This document shows, one piece after another, positions 16,916 to 26,048 of a stretch of DNA of 64,000 nucleotides. The stretch spans positions 1 through 64,000 of the forward strand of contig NZ_QGOK01000007.1 of assembly GCF_003259175.1 (NCBI RefSeq), given 5' to 3'. The notes beneath the pieces are model-generated. The model was not told the origin of the DNA, made no database searches, and was given only the letters and a program-made list of their open reading frames with translations. The DNA comes from Marinomonas shanghaiensis. GTDB lineage: Bacteria; Pseudomonadota; Gammaproteobacteria; Pseudomonadales; Marinomonadaceae. The position numbers were made by a program, and so were the translations under genes. How positions within the stretch are numbered: the stretch's first letter is position 1; each line of letters starts with the position of its first letter.

Positions 16916-16943
16916 CCTTCCTTTTTCGATAGGAAACGTTTGT

Positions 16944-17906
16944 ATGTTTAAAAAACACACCTTAACCAATTCGCCCATCTCTAGTTTGCAACAGCAAAAA
17001 CAACGAGCGGCATTTTGGTTTCTAGCGCCAATGTTATTCGTATTACTTTGTGTCGCTGCCTGGCCACTCTTACGCTCCATTTATTTTTCATTTACCGACA
17101 CCTCTCTAACCGATTTGTATGGAGGAGAGTGGGTCGGTTTCAAAAACTATTTAAGTTGGAGAACACTGTCGTCTGGGCGCACCATTTACTCCGGCACCTT
17201 AGTTGATCCTGCTTGGTGGAATGCAGTTTGGAATACCGTAAAATTTGCTGTCGTTTCTGTCACCTTAGAAACCATTATTGGATTAATGGTTGCTCTGGTC
17301 TTAAACGCTGAATTCAAAGGCCGAGGTTTAGTACGAGCAGCCATTTTAATACCGTGGGCAATCCCAACAATTGTTTCAGCAAAAATGTGGGCATGGATGT
17401 TTAATGACCAATTCGGCATCATTAATGACATGCTCCTCACTGTAGGATTAATCGATCATAAAATCGCTTGGACAGCGAATCTTGATACAGCCATGTTGTC
17501 CGTCTTGATTGTCGATATCTGGAAAACGACGCCCTTTATGGCTCTGCTTTGTTTGGCCGGGTTGCAAATGATCCCAAGGGACATGTACGAATCAGCCAAA
17601 ATTGATGGAATCCATCCCATCAAAGTCTTCTTTCAAGTGACACTTCCTTTAGTAAAACCGGCGCTCATGGTAGCGGTTATCTTTCGGACGCTTGATGCAT
17701 TGCGCATGTTTGATTTGGTCTATGTGCTCACGCCAAACTCTACCGCCACCAAAACCATGTCGATTATTTCCAGAGAAAACCTCATTGAATTTGACAAGTT
17801 TGCCTATGGCTCAGCTCAGTCAACCTTATTGTTTGCCATTATAGCGGTGTGCGTCGCGCTTTATATTTGGCTTGGCAAGCTCGATCTAAATGGAGACCAA
17901 TCATGA
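16944..17906 (+). CDS. thuF: Sugar ABC transporter permease (ThuF-like)
   Basis: A 320-residue inner-membrane permease of the MalF type with about six helices and a roughly 35-residue cytoplasmic N-terminus. The ATPase-docking EAA loop is YESAKIDGIHPIKVFFQVTL near residue 213. The ATG follows AGGAAA, which overlaps an AAACGTTT sequence (16933-16940) resembling half of the regulon operator. Its stop overlaps the next start by four bases (ATGA at 17903), indicating coupled translation. It pairs with the second permease to form the membrane channel. Confidence 0.9.
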   Translation: MFKKHTLTNSPISSLQQQKQRAAFWFLAPMLFVLLCVAAWPLLRSIYFSFTDTSLTDLYGGEWVGFKNYLSWRTLSSGRTIYSGTLVDPAWWNAVWNTVKFAVVSVTLETIIGLMVALVLNAEFKGRGLVRAAILIPWAIPTIVSAKMWAWMFNDQFGIINDMLLTVGLIDHKIAWTANLDTAMLSVLIVDIWKTTPFMALLCLAGLQMIPRDMYESAKIDGIHPIKVFFQVTLPLVKPALMVAVIFRTLDALRMFDLVYVLTPNSTATKTMSIISRENLIEFDKFAYGSAQSTLLFAIIAVCVALYIWLGKLDLNGDQS

Positions 17907-18736
17907 CGAACAAGACATTACGCAACAATATCGCTTTCTATGCCGTCGTGGTGGTTATAGTCCTTATTTCAGTGTTCCCATTTTACTATGCGATCTTAAC
18001 CAGCTTTAAGACAGGAACCGATTTGTTCAAGGTGAATTATTTCCCTTCATCGTTCGATTTTCGCAACTACATCGACATACTGAACAACGGCAAATTTATA
18101 CGCAGCACCTTAAATTCCGTATTTATTGCCAGTACCACTGTCGTATTCGCACTCTTTCTCGCCGTTACGGCCTCCTACGCTTTAGCAAGGGTCCGATTTA
18201 GAGGTCGAGGGTTATTGCTGATGACTATCTTAGCCGTCTCTATGTTTCCACAAATAGCCGTGCTAGCAGGACTATTCGAACTTATTCGCTTTATTGGGAT
18301 ATACAACACCCCTTGGGCGATGATTTTGTCTTACACCATTTTTACGCTGCCATTTACCGTTTGGGTGTTGACCACCTTTATGCGTGATTTGCCCGTCGAA
18401 ATTGAAGAGGCGGCGATTGTCGATGGTGCCACGCCTTGGGTCATTATCACGCAAATTTTTATGCCCTTACTGTGGCCTGCTTTGGTCACAACTGGCTTAC
18501 TCGCCTTCATTGGTGCTTGGAACGAGTTCTTATTCGCTCTGACCTTTACCGCATCGGAAACCATGCGCACCGTGCCGGTTGCCATTGCTATGTTGTCAGG
18601 CTCATCTCAATACGAAACACCCTGGGGGTTAATTATGGCGGCCTCTGTTTTGGTCACCGTTCCACTCGTGATCTTGGTGCTTATTTTCCAGCGAAAAATT
18701 GTGTCCGGCCTAACCGCTGGTGGCGTGAAAGGCTAA
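17903..18736 (+). CDS. thuG: Sugar ABC transporter permease (ThuG-like)
   Basis: A 277-residue inner-membrane permease of the MalG type. The ATG at 17903 overlaps the thuF stop and has TGGAGA just upstream; longer readings into thuF are unlikely. About six helices; the EAA loop is EEAAIVDGATPWVIITQIFM near residue 180, followed by the conserved late segment AFIGAWNEFLFAL. It forms the heterodimeric channel with the previous gene product. Confidence 0.9.
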   Translation: MTNKTLRNNIAFYAVVVVIVLISVFPFYYAILTSFKTGTDLFKVNYFPSSFDFRNYIDILNNGKFIRSTLNSVFIASTTVVFALFLAVTASYALARVRFRGRGLLLMTILAVSMFPQIAVLAGLFELIRFIGIYNTPWAMILSYTIFTLPFTVWVLTTFMRDLPVEIEEAAIVDGATPWVIITQIFMPLLWPALVTTGLLAFIGAWNEFLFALTFTASETMRTVPVAIAMLSGSSQYETPWGLIMAASVLVTVPLVILVLIFQRKIVSGLTAGGVKG

Positions 18737-18748
18737 GGAGTATTCATT

Positions 18749-19777
18749 ATGGCTAAAATTGAACTTAAAAATCTGAGTAAAACGTTCGGCAGTACAGATG
18801 TTATTCGAAATGTCGATCTCACCATTAATGCAGGTGAACTTATGGTGTTTGTCGGCCCTTCCGGTTGTGGTAAGTCAACGTTATTACGTCTTATTTGTGG
18901 ATTAGAAGACATTACATCTGGAGCGCTATTATTTGATGGTGTGTCCATGAATGACAAAGTGCCGTCTGAACGTGGCATCGCTATGGTATTTCAGTCCTAC
19001 GCTCTGTATCCACATATGTCTGTGTATAAAAATATGGCATTTGGGCTCAAATTAGCCAATTTTTCCAACAAAGAAATGGAAGCTCGCGTTATTGAAGCCG
19101 CTAAAATGCTGCAAATAGACCATTTACTTGATCGCTTACCTAAACAACTTTCCGGCGGCCAACGTCAACGGGTTGCCATTGGCCGCGCGATTGTCAGGGA
19201 TCCGAGAGTATTTCTTTTTGACGAACCTTTATCTAACTTAGATGCCTCTTTACGTGTAGATACTCGACTAGAAATAGCCAAGTTACATCACAAAATGAAA
19301 AACACCACCATGGTTTACGTTACCCATGATCAAGTGGAAGCAATGACACTGGCAGATCGAATTTGCGTCCTAAGAGACGGTAATATCGAACAAGTTGGCA
19401 CACCAGAAGAGCTCTACAGTCATCCGAAATCTCTTTTTGTTGCCGGCTTTATTGGGTCTCCAAAAATGAACTTTCTCACTGGCGATATCGCTGTAAAACA
19501 CCAGTGTCATACTTTGGGTATTCGCCCTGAACATCTGGTTATCGATCATAACGACGGTATATGGAGTGGGGAAGTAGTTCACACAGAAAACCTAGGTGCA
19601 GATTTCTTTTTATTCTTGGATTTGGGTATAAAAGATCCTCTCGTTGTTCGCTTGGATGGACAACAACGAATTCCGCTAGGTACTCAAGTTAATGTACGTC
19701 CATTAGGAGAACACCTCCATCGATTTGACAACAACGGTTTGCCTATCACTTCCACAGCCAACAGTGAGACTATTTAA
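18749..19777 (+). CDS. thuK: Sugar ABC transporter ATP-binding protein (ThuK/MalK/UgpC type)
   Basis: A 342-residue ATPase energising the importer. Walker A GPSGCGKST near residues 36-44, Q-loop in VFQSYALYPHMSV, signature LSGGQRQRVAIGRA near 134, Walker B VFLFDEPLSNLD, and switch His in YVTHDQVEAMTLADR. The C-terminal regulatory domain is shorter than in E. coli MalK but includes LGIRPEHL, the MalK/UgpC TOBE feature. The ATG follows AAGGAG. The next gene begins one base after the stop. Confidence 0.93.
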   Translation: MAKIELKNLSKTFGSTDVIRNVDLTINAGELMVFVGPSGCGKSTLLRLICGLEDITSGALLFDGVSMNDKVPSERGIAMVFQSYALYPHMSVYKNMAFGLKLANFSNKEMEARVIEAAKMLQIDHLLDRLPKQLSGGQRQRVAIGRAIVRDPRVFLFDEPLSNLDASLRVDTRLEIAKLHHKMKNTTMVYVTHDQVEAMTLADRICVLRDGNIEQVGTPEELYSHPKSLFVAGFIGSPKMNFLTGDIAVKHQCHTLGIRPEHLVIDHNDGIWSGEVVHTENLGADFFLFLDLGIKDPLVVRLDGQQRIPLGTQVNVRPLGEHLHRFDNNGLPITSTANSETI

Positions 19778-19778
19778 A

Positions 19779-21371
19779 ATGAATACTAGTGAGCAAGAAT
19801 GGTGGCGTGGTAGCGTTACCTATCAGATTTATCCAAGATCTTTCCTAGATAGTAACGATGACGGTATAGGGGACATTCCTGGCATTACGAGCCGTTTAGA
19901 CTATTTAGCAGATCTAGGTGTTGACGCTATTTGGCTTTCTCCCATTTTCACGTCGCCAATGAAAGACATGGGCTACGATGTTTCCAATTATACCGATATA
20001 GATCCGTCTTTCGGAACACTGTCAGATTTCGATGAAATGATAGCCAAGGCTCATAAGTTAGGCCTTAAAGTTATTATAGATCAAGTGCTTTCACACACGA
20101 GTGACCAGCATCCTTATTTCTTAGAAAGCCGCCAAGACCAAAGCAATGATAAAGCCGATTGGTATGTGTGGGCAGATGCGAAACCCGATGGCTCACCGCC
20201 GAATAACTGGCTATCGATTTTTGGCGGTGTCGGCTGGCAATGGGAGCCGCGTCGCAAGCAGTATTATTTGCATAATTTTTTACGCCAACAGCCGGATTTG
20301 AACTTTCATAATCCAGCCGTGCAAGAGTGGATTCTCAGCACAGTGCGCTTTTGGTTAGAGCGTGGCGTCGATGGCTTCCGTTTAGACACGGTTAATTTTT
20401 ACTTTCATGATGCATTGTTACGTGATGACGCCGCGGATTTTCGCCAAAAATCCGTAGTTGATTGGAATCCTTACCACATGCAATATCATCTATTTTCAAA
20501 AAACCAACCAGAGAATTTGGTTTTTCTTAAAAAATTTAGAGCTTTACTGGATGAATATGGAGCCACAACATCCGTTGGGGAGGTAGGAGAAAGCCATCAT
20601 CCTATCGAAATGATGGGAGAATATACGACAGATAAACGATTGCATATGGCGTACTCATTTGAAATGTTAGGTCATTCGTTTTCACCCAAACATTTTTCAA
20701 AACAAATAACAGAATTCTTCCGACTAGCACCAAAGGGGTGGCCGTGCTGGGCCTTCTCCAATCACGATGTTGTTCGACATGTGAGTCGTTGGCAGCACCA
20801 TGCTCAAGACCCAACGCTGTTAGCCAAACAAGCCTGTGCTTTATTATTAAGTTTAGAAGGCTCTGTTTGTCTGTATCAAGGCGAAGAGTTGGGGCAACAA
20901 GAAACAGATTTAAACTACGACGAATTGGTTGATCCACAAGGCATTGAGTTTTGGCCTGAAGACAAGGGAAGGGATGGCTGTCGCACGCCAATGAGTTGGA
21001 ATAATACTCAGTTTGCTGGGTTTTCTTCTGCCCCACCATGGCTTCCAGTCAAAGACAAGCAGCGTCAACGAAACGTCGCCGACCAAGACCATAATCCAGA
21101 ATCTGTGCTTAATTTTTATCGGGGCATGCTGGCGTTTCGTAAGCAAAACGCCTCTCTACGGAGTGGAAATTCACGCTTTATCAACGAGGAAAACTCACTG
21201 CTAGCCTATGTTCGAGGTGACACCATGCTATGCGTTTTTAACCTCAGCCATCAACCAGTGACCTACCAAAACACCAGTGAATTTACACGGAGTGTCAAAC
21301 ATCAGCACGCCACCGTAGAGGAACAAAACATACAATTGGAGGCTAATGGCTTTGCTTTTTTAATAAGATAA
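19779..21371 (+). CDS. GH13 alpha-glucosidase
   Basis: A 530-residue cytoplasmic glycoside hydrolase of family 13 (oligo-1,6-glucosidase/alpha-glucosidase subgroup), hydrolysing an imported alpha-glucoside. The ATG at 19779 follows the thuK stop directly. Conserved regions: YQIYPRSFLDSNDDGIGDI near residue 16, the DQVLSHTSDQHPYF region, catalytic nucleophile Asp in GVDGFRLDTVNFYF near residue 202, general-acid Glu in TTSVGEVGE near 268, and the transition-state Asp in FSNHDVVRH near 328. All three acids are present. As last gene of the importer operon it offers hydrolysis as an alternative to the ThuA/ThuB oxidative route. Linkage specificity is not readable. Confidence 0.9.
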   Translation: MNTSEQEWWRGSVTYQIYPRSFLDSNDDGIGDIPGITSRLDYLADLGVDAIWLSPIFTSPMKDMGYDVSNYTDIDPSFGTLSDFDEMIAKAHKLGLKVIIDQVLSHTSDQHPYFLESRQDQSNDKADWYVWADAKPDGSPPNNWLSIFGGVGWQWEPRRKQYYLHNFLRQQPDLNFHNPAVQEWILSTVRFWLERGVDGFRLDTVNFYFHDALLRDDAADFRQKSVVDWNPYHMQYHLFSKNQPENLVFLKKFRALLDEYGATTSVGEVGESHHPIEMMGEYTTDKRLHMAYSFEMLGHSFSPKHFSKQITEFFRLAPKGWPCWAFSNHDVVRHVSRWQHHAQDPTLLAKQACALLLSLEGSVCLYQGEELGQQETDLNYDELVDPQGIEFWPEDKGRDGCRTPMSWNNTQFAGFSSAPPWLPVKDKQRQRNVADQDHNPESVLNFYRGMLAFRKQNASLRSGNSRFINEENSLLAYVRGDTMLCVFNLSHQPVTYQNTSEFTRSVKHQHATVEEQNIQLEANGFAFLIR

Positions 21372-21395
21372 CGGTTTAAACAATTTAACCAACTG

Positions 21396-21429
21396 ACCTT
21401 TGCGTTTTACCACGCAAAGGTATTTTTTG
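21396..21429 (+). terminator. Terminator of the transporter-glucosidase operon
   Basis: ACCTTTGCGT pairs perfectly with ACGCAAAGGT around a six-base loop, followed by ATTTTTTG, 25 bases after the glucosidase stop. Confidence 0.9.
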
Positions 21430-21437
21430 TTTCGACA

Positions 21438-21453
21438 TATTTCACGTGAAACA
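21438..21453. promoter_or_regulatory. parS-like site B (intergenic)
   Basis: TATTTCACGTGAAACA matches the ParB site TGTTTCACGTGAAACA at 15 of 16 positions. It lies between the glucosidase terminator and the convergent cysQ gene, where no coding constraint applies. Confidence 0.75.
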
Positions 21454-21518
21454 ATGAGATAAATGATACCAAGGTAAAACGTTTAAACACTCTGAAAGGA
21501 AAGCCTGAAGAGTAAGCA

Positions 21519-22367
21519 TTACTCTTCATCGGTGTTTTCAAGATACCAAGCCATTACATAAGGAGCGAGTTCCGCACCGGATACAAAGAAGTGACCGTTG
21601 AGTAGGGTTTCTCGTTGATTGTAGCGAAAGGGTTTGCCATTTGGTGTGACGAGCATGCCGCCGGCGGCTTCGATGATGGCTTGCTGAGCAGCGGTATCCC
21701 ATTCACTGGTTGGGCCTCGACGCAAATGTAAGTCCGCGATGCCTTCGGCAATTCGACAGCCTTTTATTGAACTGCCCTTGGGTAGTTCTCGTACCTGTTC
21801 GTAGGTTTGCTTTAGCTTATTTTTCAGTGACGCGGGCAGTGCAGGGCCGTGGCTGCGGCTTGTCATGGCAATGATCGGCTCGCGCGGTTCACGGACATTT
21901 ATGCGCTCGTATTCTTCACCTTGCCATTTAAAAGCGCCGACTGGCAAATCTTGCCAAGTTTTGGTCACTCCAAAATAGCCTTCGGTTGTGGTCGGTAAAT
22001 ACACCACACCCAGAATGGGGGCGCCGTTTTCAACCAAAGCAATGTTGATACTGAATTCACCGTTGCGCTTGATAAACTCTTTCGTACCATCCAGCGGGTC
22101 AACGATCCAAAGCATGGGCCACTGTGAACGCTCTTCAAAGGCCACAACGCCTTCTTCAGATAACACTGGAATATCAGGTGTAAGTGCTTGCAAACCTGCT
22201 AGAATCACTTTGTGTGCAGCGAGATCGGCCGCCGTCACCGGACTGTCATCCAGTTTTTGCTCAATGCCTAAATCGGCACCTTGATAAATTTCCATGATCA
22301 CATCGGCCGCATCGTGTATTATTTTTTGCAGTGCTTGGAAAATGGGATGTCTACTAATGTCCTGCAT
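21519..22367 (-). CDS. cysQ: 3'(2'),5'-bisphosphate nucleotidase CysQ
   Basis: A 282-residue inositol-monophosphatase-superfamily enzyme that would dephosphorylate 3'-phosphoadenosine 5'-phosphate in sulfate assimilation. Metal-binding motifs: SEEG near residue 75, WIVDPLDGTKEFIKRNGEF near 92-110, and the late SEWDTAAQQAIIEAAGG near 218. Full length. The ATG follows a GAGG-like site. It is divergent from hslR with 44 bases between. Confidence 0.92.
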   Translation of the reverse strand: MQDISRHPIFQALQKIIHDAADVIMEIYQGADLGIEQKLDDSPVTAADLAAHKVILAGLQALTPDIPVLSEEGVVAFEERSQWPMLWIVDPLDGTKEFIKRNGEFSINIALVENGAPILGVVYLPTTTEGYFGVTKTWQDLPVGAFKWQGEEYERINVREPREPIIAMTSRSHGPALPASLKNKLKQTYEQVRELPKGSSIKGCRIAEGIADLHLRRGPTSEWDTAAQQAIIEAAGGMLVTPNGKPFRYNQRETLLNGHFFVSGAELAPYVMAWYLENTDEE

Positions 22368-22411
22368 AACAGCCTCAAATATGACAACAGAATAGGGTCA
22401 ACGTATTCCTT

Positions 22412-22831
22412 ATGAGTAAAACAGAAAAGCAGTCAACTCCACAAGCCGTTCGTTTAGATAAGTGGCTTTGGGCCGCACGTTTTTTTAAAACCCGTTCACT
22501 TTGCAAAGACGCCATCGACGGTGGCAAGGTGTCTTACAACGGCAGTAAAGGCAAAGCTAGCCGTAATGTGGAAGTGGGCGCCTTAATTGGTATACGCATT
22601 GGTTGGGATGAAAAGATCGTTGAGATCAAAGCCATTAGCGAACAACGCCGCGGCGCGCCAGAAGCACAAATGCTGTACGAAGAAACGCCTGAGTCCATTG
22701 AAAAACGCGAAAAGCGCGCTTTAGAGAACAAGTCTTTTGGCGGCCGAATCATGTCCGACCATAAACCCAATAAAAAAGAGCGTCGCGACATTAAGCAACT
22801 CAAGAAAGATATTTTTAGTGGCATGGATTAA
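22412..22831 (+). CDS. hslR: Ribosome-associated heat shock protein Hsp15
   Basis: A 139-residue S4-domain RNA-binding protein. In E. coli, Hsp15 binds dissociated 50S subunits that still carry nascent chains and recycles them. The S4 motif spans about residues 11-60: VRLDKWLWAARFFKTRSLC, then GGKVSYNG and ASRNVEVG. The C-terminal half is highly charged (Lys/Arg/Glu). Length matches E. coli HslR. No strong ribosome site is visible ahead of the ATG. Confidence 0.9.
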   Translation: MSKTEKQSTPQAVRLDKWLWAARFFKTRSLCKDAIDGGKVSYNGSKGKASRNVEVGALIGIRIGWDEKIVEIKAISEQRRGAPEAQMLYEETPESIEKREKRALENKSFGGRIMSDHKPNKKERRDIKQLKKDIFSGMD

Positions 22832-22877
22832 ACCTACTAACCGCTCGCTCGCCTGACGAGAAGGTCTGTCATTGTCA

Positions 22878-24194
22878 TCAGCACCGAAAATACAAACCTT
22901 CTCGATTCTCTATACAACCAAACAACTCTAATTCCATTAACACCTGCATCATCAATCCAGCGTCTATTTTACTGTGGCGAATTAAGGCATCAAAATCCAT
23001 CGGCTGCGCTTCCTGTTCCATCATAGTTAGGATACGTTTGGCATTGCCTGACGCCGTTTCAGGTAAAGCATGAAACGTCTGCGTGGCAAACCTTACCATG
23101 CTGCTGCCAGTCAATGGAGCGCTGTCTTCAGCCAACGGCGTTTCTGTCTTTTTCTCCCCCCTTGAACGTTTGTCTGGTGTCTTTTGATCGGATGCTTTTT
23201 GAATGAAGGAGGGTGAGGGCAATTCTGGGCATTCAGCCAAAATATCATCCACATGGCGAACTAGAGTCGCACCTTGCCTCAGTAACTGATGGCAGCCTTC
23301 CGACTGCGCATCGGTCAATCGACCCGGCAAGGCAAAGACTTCACGGTTCTGTTGAATCGCATAACTGGCACTGATCAAGGAGCCGCTTTTCACCGAAGCC
23401 TCTGCTACCAGCACGCCCATACTCAAACCACTGATAATCCGATTACGTGGCGGAAACAAGTGAGGACGTGGACTGGTTGATAGTGGGTATTCACTTATTA
23501 ATGCGCCACCTTGTTGTAGGATTTCATCAAACAGTGGTTTGTTGTGGTGTGGATAACGATGAAAAAGACCGGTACCCATCACCCCAATCGTCGGCGTTGT
23601 TTTGCTGTGTAATGCCCCTTGATGCGCTGCGGTATCGACTCCCATTGCACCGCCACTCACGACACAAATACCATGAGTAGACAACTGCTCGGCAAACTGA
23701 AACGTGATATCTCGACCATAACGCGAACATTTTCGAGCCCCAACAATGCCTATTTTCGGTAACGCCAAAGCGTCTCTGTTACCTTCTACATAAAGAAACG
23801 CAGGCGCGACGGAGATCTCTTTTAATGCCTTAGGGTAATACTCATCTTCTTGTAGTATTAAGTGGTGATCGGTGTCTTCTAGCCAAGCGAGTGACTCATC
23901 ACGTTTCGCTTGCTGCTCCTTAGTAAGTAAGCCATTAGAAAAATAGTCCATGGCCTGACGAGCGGTAATCTCAGGCCATTTTAAAGCGATCAGCAGCTCA
24001 TACGAAATCGCCTCAGTCGTTTTTTCTTCATCAAACAAGGACAGGGACGCACGTTCGTCCATTGGAGTCTGTTGGTCCAGCTCACTGAGGTAAGTATAAA
24101 GCCGTGACAATCGAGCAGGGCCAATCCCGGACAAAAAACTCAAACACAGCCAATCAGTGGGTGATAAACCTGAGATAGGAAAAGACAAAGACAT
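22878..24194 (-). CDS. dprA: DNA processing protein DprA (Smf)
   Basis: A 438-residue protein that loads RecA onto incoming single-stranded DNA during natural transformation. The central Rossmann-like DprA domain contains IGIVGARKCSRYGRDI, then VVSGGAMGVDTAAHQGAL near residue 200 and FPPRNRIISGLSMGVLV. A C-terminal winged helix (FDALIRHSKIDAGLMMQVLM) is typical of proteobacterial DprA. Between them lies a longer-than-usual charged linker around residues 330-365. Divergent from def, the arrangement next to def-fmt-rsmB seen in many gammaproteobacteria. Confidence 0.93.
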   Translation of the reverse strand: MSLSFPISGLSPTDWLCLSFLSGIGPARLSRLYTYLSELDQQTPMDERASLSLFDEEKTTEAISYELLIALKWPEITARQAMDYFSNGLLTKEQQAKRDESLAWLEDTDHHLILQEDEYYPKALKEISVAPAFLYVEGNRDALALPKIGIVGARKCSRYGRDITFQFAEQLSTHGICVVSGGAMGVDTAAHQGALHSKTTPTIGVMGTGLFHRYPHHNKPLFDEILQQGGALISEYPLSTSPRPHLFPPRNRIISGLSMGVLVAEASVKSGSLISASYAIQQNREVFALPGRLTDAQSEGCHQLLRQGATLVRHVDDILAECPELPSPSFIQKASDQKTPDKRSRGEKKTETPLAEDSAPLTGSSMVRFATQTFHALPETASGNAKRILTMMEQEAQPMDFDALIRHSKIDAGLMMQVLMELELFGCIENREGLYFRC

Positions 24195-24430
24195 AATAAA
24201 ACCGCTTCCTTACGAATGAAAAAATAGGGTATTCCGTCCCCATAGCGCCAGTAAAAACACACCGTCAAACACGAATAGTCTTTGACTATAGAGCCTATTC
24301 AATCATATTGACCAAAAAACCGCCACGAGAAGACTGCCCAAGCGGCAGACTTGCGTTACAATAGAGAGAATGAAAAGAGTAGGAGACAAGCTTTCCTCTC
24401 ACGAACAAAGACACATCGTTGGAAAAGATC

Positions 24431-24946
24431 ATGGCTGTTTTAACTGTACTTGAATACCCAGACAATCGCTTACGCAAGGTAGCGAAACCCATTACCGAGT
24501 TCACTGATGAGCTGCAAACCAAAATCGACGACATGCTGGATACCATGTATGACGAAAACGGTTTGGGTCTTGCCGCAACACAAGTGGACTATCATCACCG
24601 CCTTGTGGTGATGGATTTCTCTGAAGAACGTAACAAGCCAATCGTTTTTATTAATCCAGAATTCGAAGTATTAGACGACGAGCCCAATGAATTCCAAGAA
24701 GGCTGTTTGTCCGTTCCCGGTTTTTACGAGCACATTTATCGTGCGGCTAAAGTACGAGTCAAAGCGCTCGACCGTCATGGCAAACCCTTCACTATGGAAG
24801 TTGATGAGCTGATGGCTGTTTGCGTACAGCATGAAGTGGATCACCTTGACGGCAAACTCATGGTTGATTATTTGACACCTCTAAAGCGTAATCGCATTAA
24901 GAGCAAACTGGAAAAAGCCCACAAGCTAGCGCAAAAACAAGGTTAA
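24431..24946 (+). CDS. def: Peptide deformylase
   Basis: A 171-residue metalloenzyme removing the N-formyl group from nascent proteins. The ATG at 24431 follows GGAAAAG. The three family motifs are intact: GLGLAATQ near residue 43, EGCLSVPG near 89 (metal-ligand Cys) and QHEVDHLDG near 132 (HExxDH metal site). First gene of the def-fmt-rsmB-trkA-trkH series; a terminator-like hairpin follows it. Confidence 0.96.
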   Translation: MAVLTVLEYPDNRLRKVAKPITEFTDELQTKIDDMLDTMYDENGLGLAATQVDYHHRLVVMDFSEERNKPIVFINPEFEVLDDEPNEFQEGCLSVPGFYEHIYRAAKVRVKALDRHGKPFTMEVDELMAVCVQHEVDHLDGKLMVDYLTPLKRNRIKSKLEKAHKLAQKQG

Positions 24947-25000
24947 GAAGTTCGCTCTTCTTAACTTTAACGAACCAAAGAACATTGATATTCGCATTAT

Positions 25001-25026
25001 AAAATCAGGCTTTGGCCTGATTTTTT
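25001..25026 (+). terminator. Terminator between def and fmt
   Basis: AAAATCAGGC pairs perfectly with GCCTGATTTT across TTTG, with the T-run reaching 25026. It probably gives partial termination, because fmt follows 15 bases later in the same orientation. Confidence 0.75.
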
Positions 25027-25040
25027 GTTAAGGAACCTTT

Positions 25041-26039
25041 ATGCCAACCTCACCACTTCGTATTGTTTTTGCTGGCACACCAGAATTCGCAGCAGCCAGC
25101 CTGCAAGCACTCTTAACAAAAATGAAAGACTCAAACGCTGAAAACCCGTATGAGATCGTTGGCGTTTATACTCAGCCAGATCGCCCAGCAGGGCGCGGTC
25201 AGAAACTGGTTCAAAGCCCAGTTAAACAACTTGCTATCGCCAACGACATTCCAGTTTATCAGCCGCTAAATTTCAAGTTAGAAGAAGACAAAGCACAGCT
25301 TGCCGCGTTAGAAGCCGACCTCATGATTGTCGCTGCGTACGGCATCATCCTGCCAAAAGTCGTCTTGGATACACCTAAGTTTGGTTGCATTAACGTACAT
25401 GCTTCTTTGCTGCCACGCTGGCGTGGAGCCGCTCCCATCCATCGTGCTTTGATGGCAGGAGACAGCGAAACGGGCATCACCATTATGCAAATGGATGTTG
25501 GTTTGGATACAGGCGATATGTTGCTAAAAGCCCATTGCGATATCAAACCGTCAGACACATCAGAAACCTTACATGATCGATTAGCCGTACTTGGTGGCAG
25601 TACTCTGATTGATGCTTTAGAGCAATTCAAAGCGGGGTCATTGGTTGCTGAACAGCAGGATGAACGCCTGACGTGTTACGCTGCAAAATTAACCAAGCAA
25701 GAAGGCGATATTAACTGGGCAGCGTCTGCCGAATTGATAGAGCGTCAGATCCGTGGCTTATCGCCTTGGCCAGTGGCTTATACCAATAGCCTTGCGGGTA
25801 TCATGAAAATACATGCCGCACACATCGCCAGCGTCAGCGATGAAGCCTCGACACCAGGCGAGATCTTGGTCGTCAGTAAAGAAGGCATTATCGTCGCCAC
25901 AGGGCAAGGTTCTCTGCTCATTACCGAGATTCAATTTGCAGGCGGTAAACGCATGAAGGTACAAGATGCCTTAAATGGCAAACACAAAGCCGCCTTAGAA
26001 ATAGGTCAGCGTCTTGGCGTTAATGGAAATCAAGAGTAA
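25041..26039 (+). CDS. fmt: Methionyl-tRNA formyltransferase
   Basis: A 332-residue enzyme formylating initiator Met-tRNA with 10-formyltetrahydrofolate. N-terminal formyltransferase fold with FAGTPEFAAASLQALL at the start, GCINVHASLLPRWRGAAPIH near residue 113 (catalytic Asn/His region) and MDVGLDTGDML near 151. The C-terminal OB-like domain ends with the conserved region around ALNGKHKAALEIGQRLG. The ATG follows AAGGAAC. A normal partner of def. Confidence 0.96.
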   Translation: MPTSPLRIVFAGTPEFAAASLQALLTKMKDSNAENPYEIVGVYTQPDRPAGRGQKLVQSPVKQLAIANDIPVYQPLNFKLEEDKAQLAALEADLMIVAAYGIILPKVVLDTPKFGCINVHASLLPRWRGAAPIHRALMAGDSETGITIMQMDVGLDTGDMLLKAHCDIKPSDTSETLHDRLAVLGGSTLIDALEQFKAGSLVAEQQDERLTCYAAKLTKQEGDINWAASAELIERQIRGLSPWPVAYTNSLAGIMKIHAAHIASVSDEASTPGEILVVSKEGIIVATGQGSLLITEIQFAGGKRMKVQDALNGKHKAALEIGQRLGVNGNQE

Positions 26040-26048
26040 ACAAACAGC

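Noticed and set aside
22839-22877. Short region between hslR and dprA ends as a terminator
   Set aside because: GCTCGCCTGACGAGAAGG-type pairing is weak and lacks a T-run.
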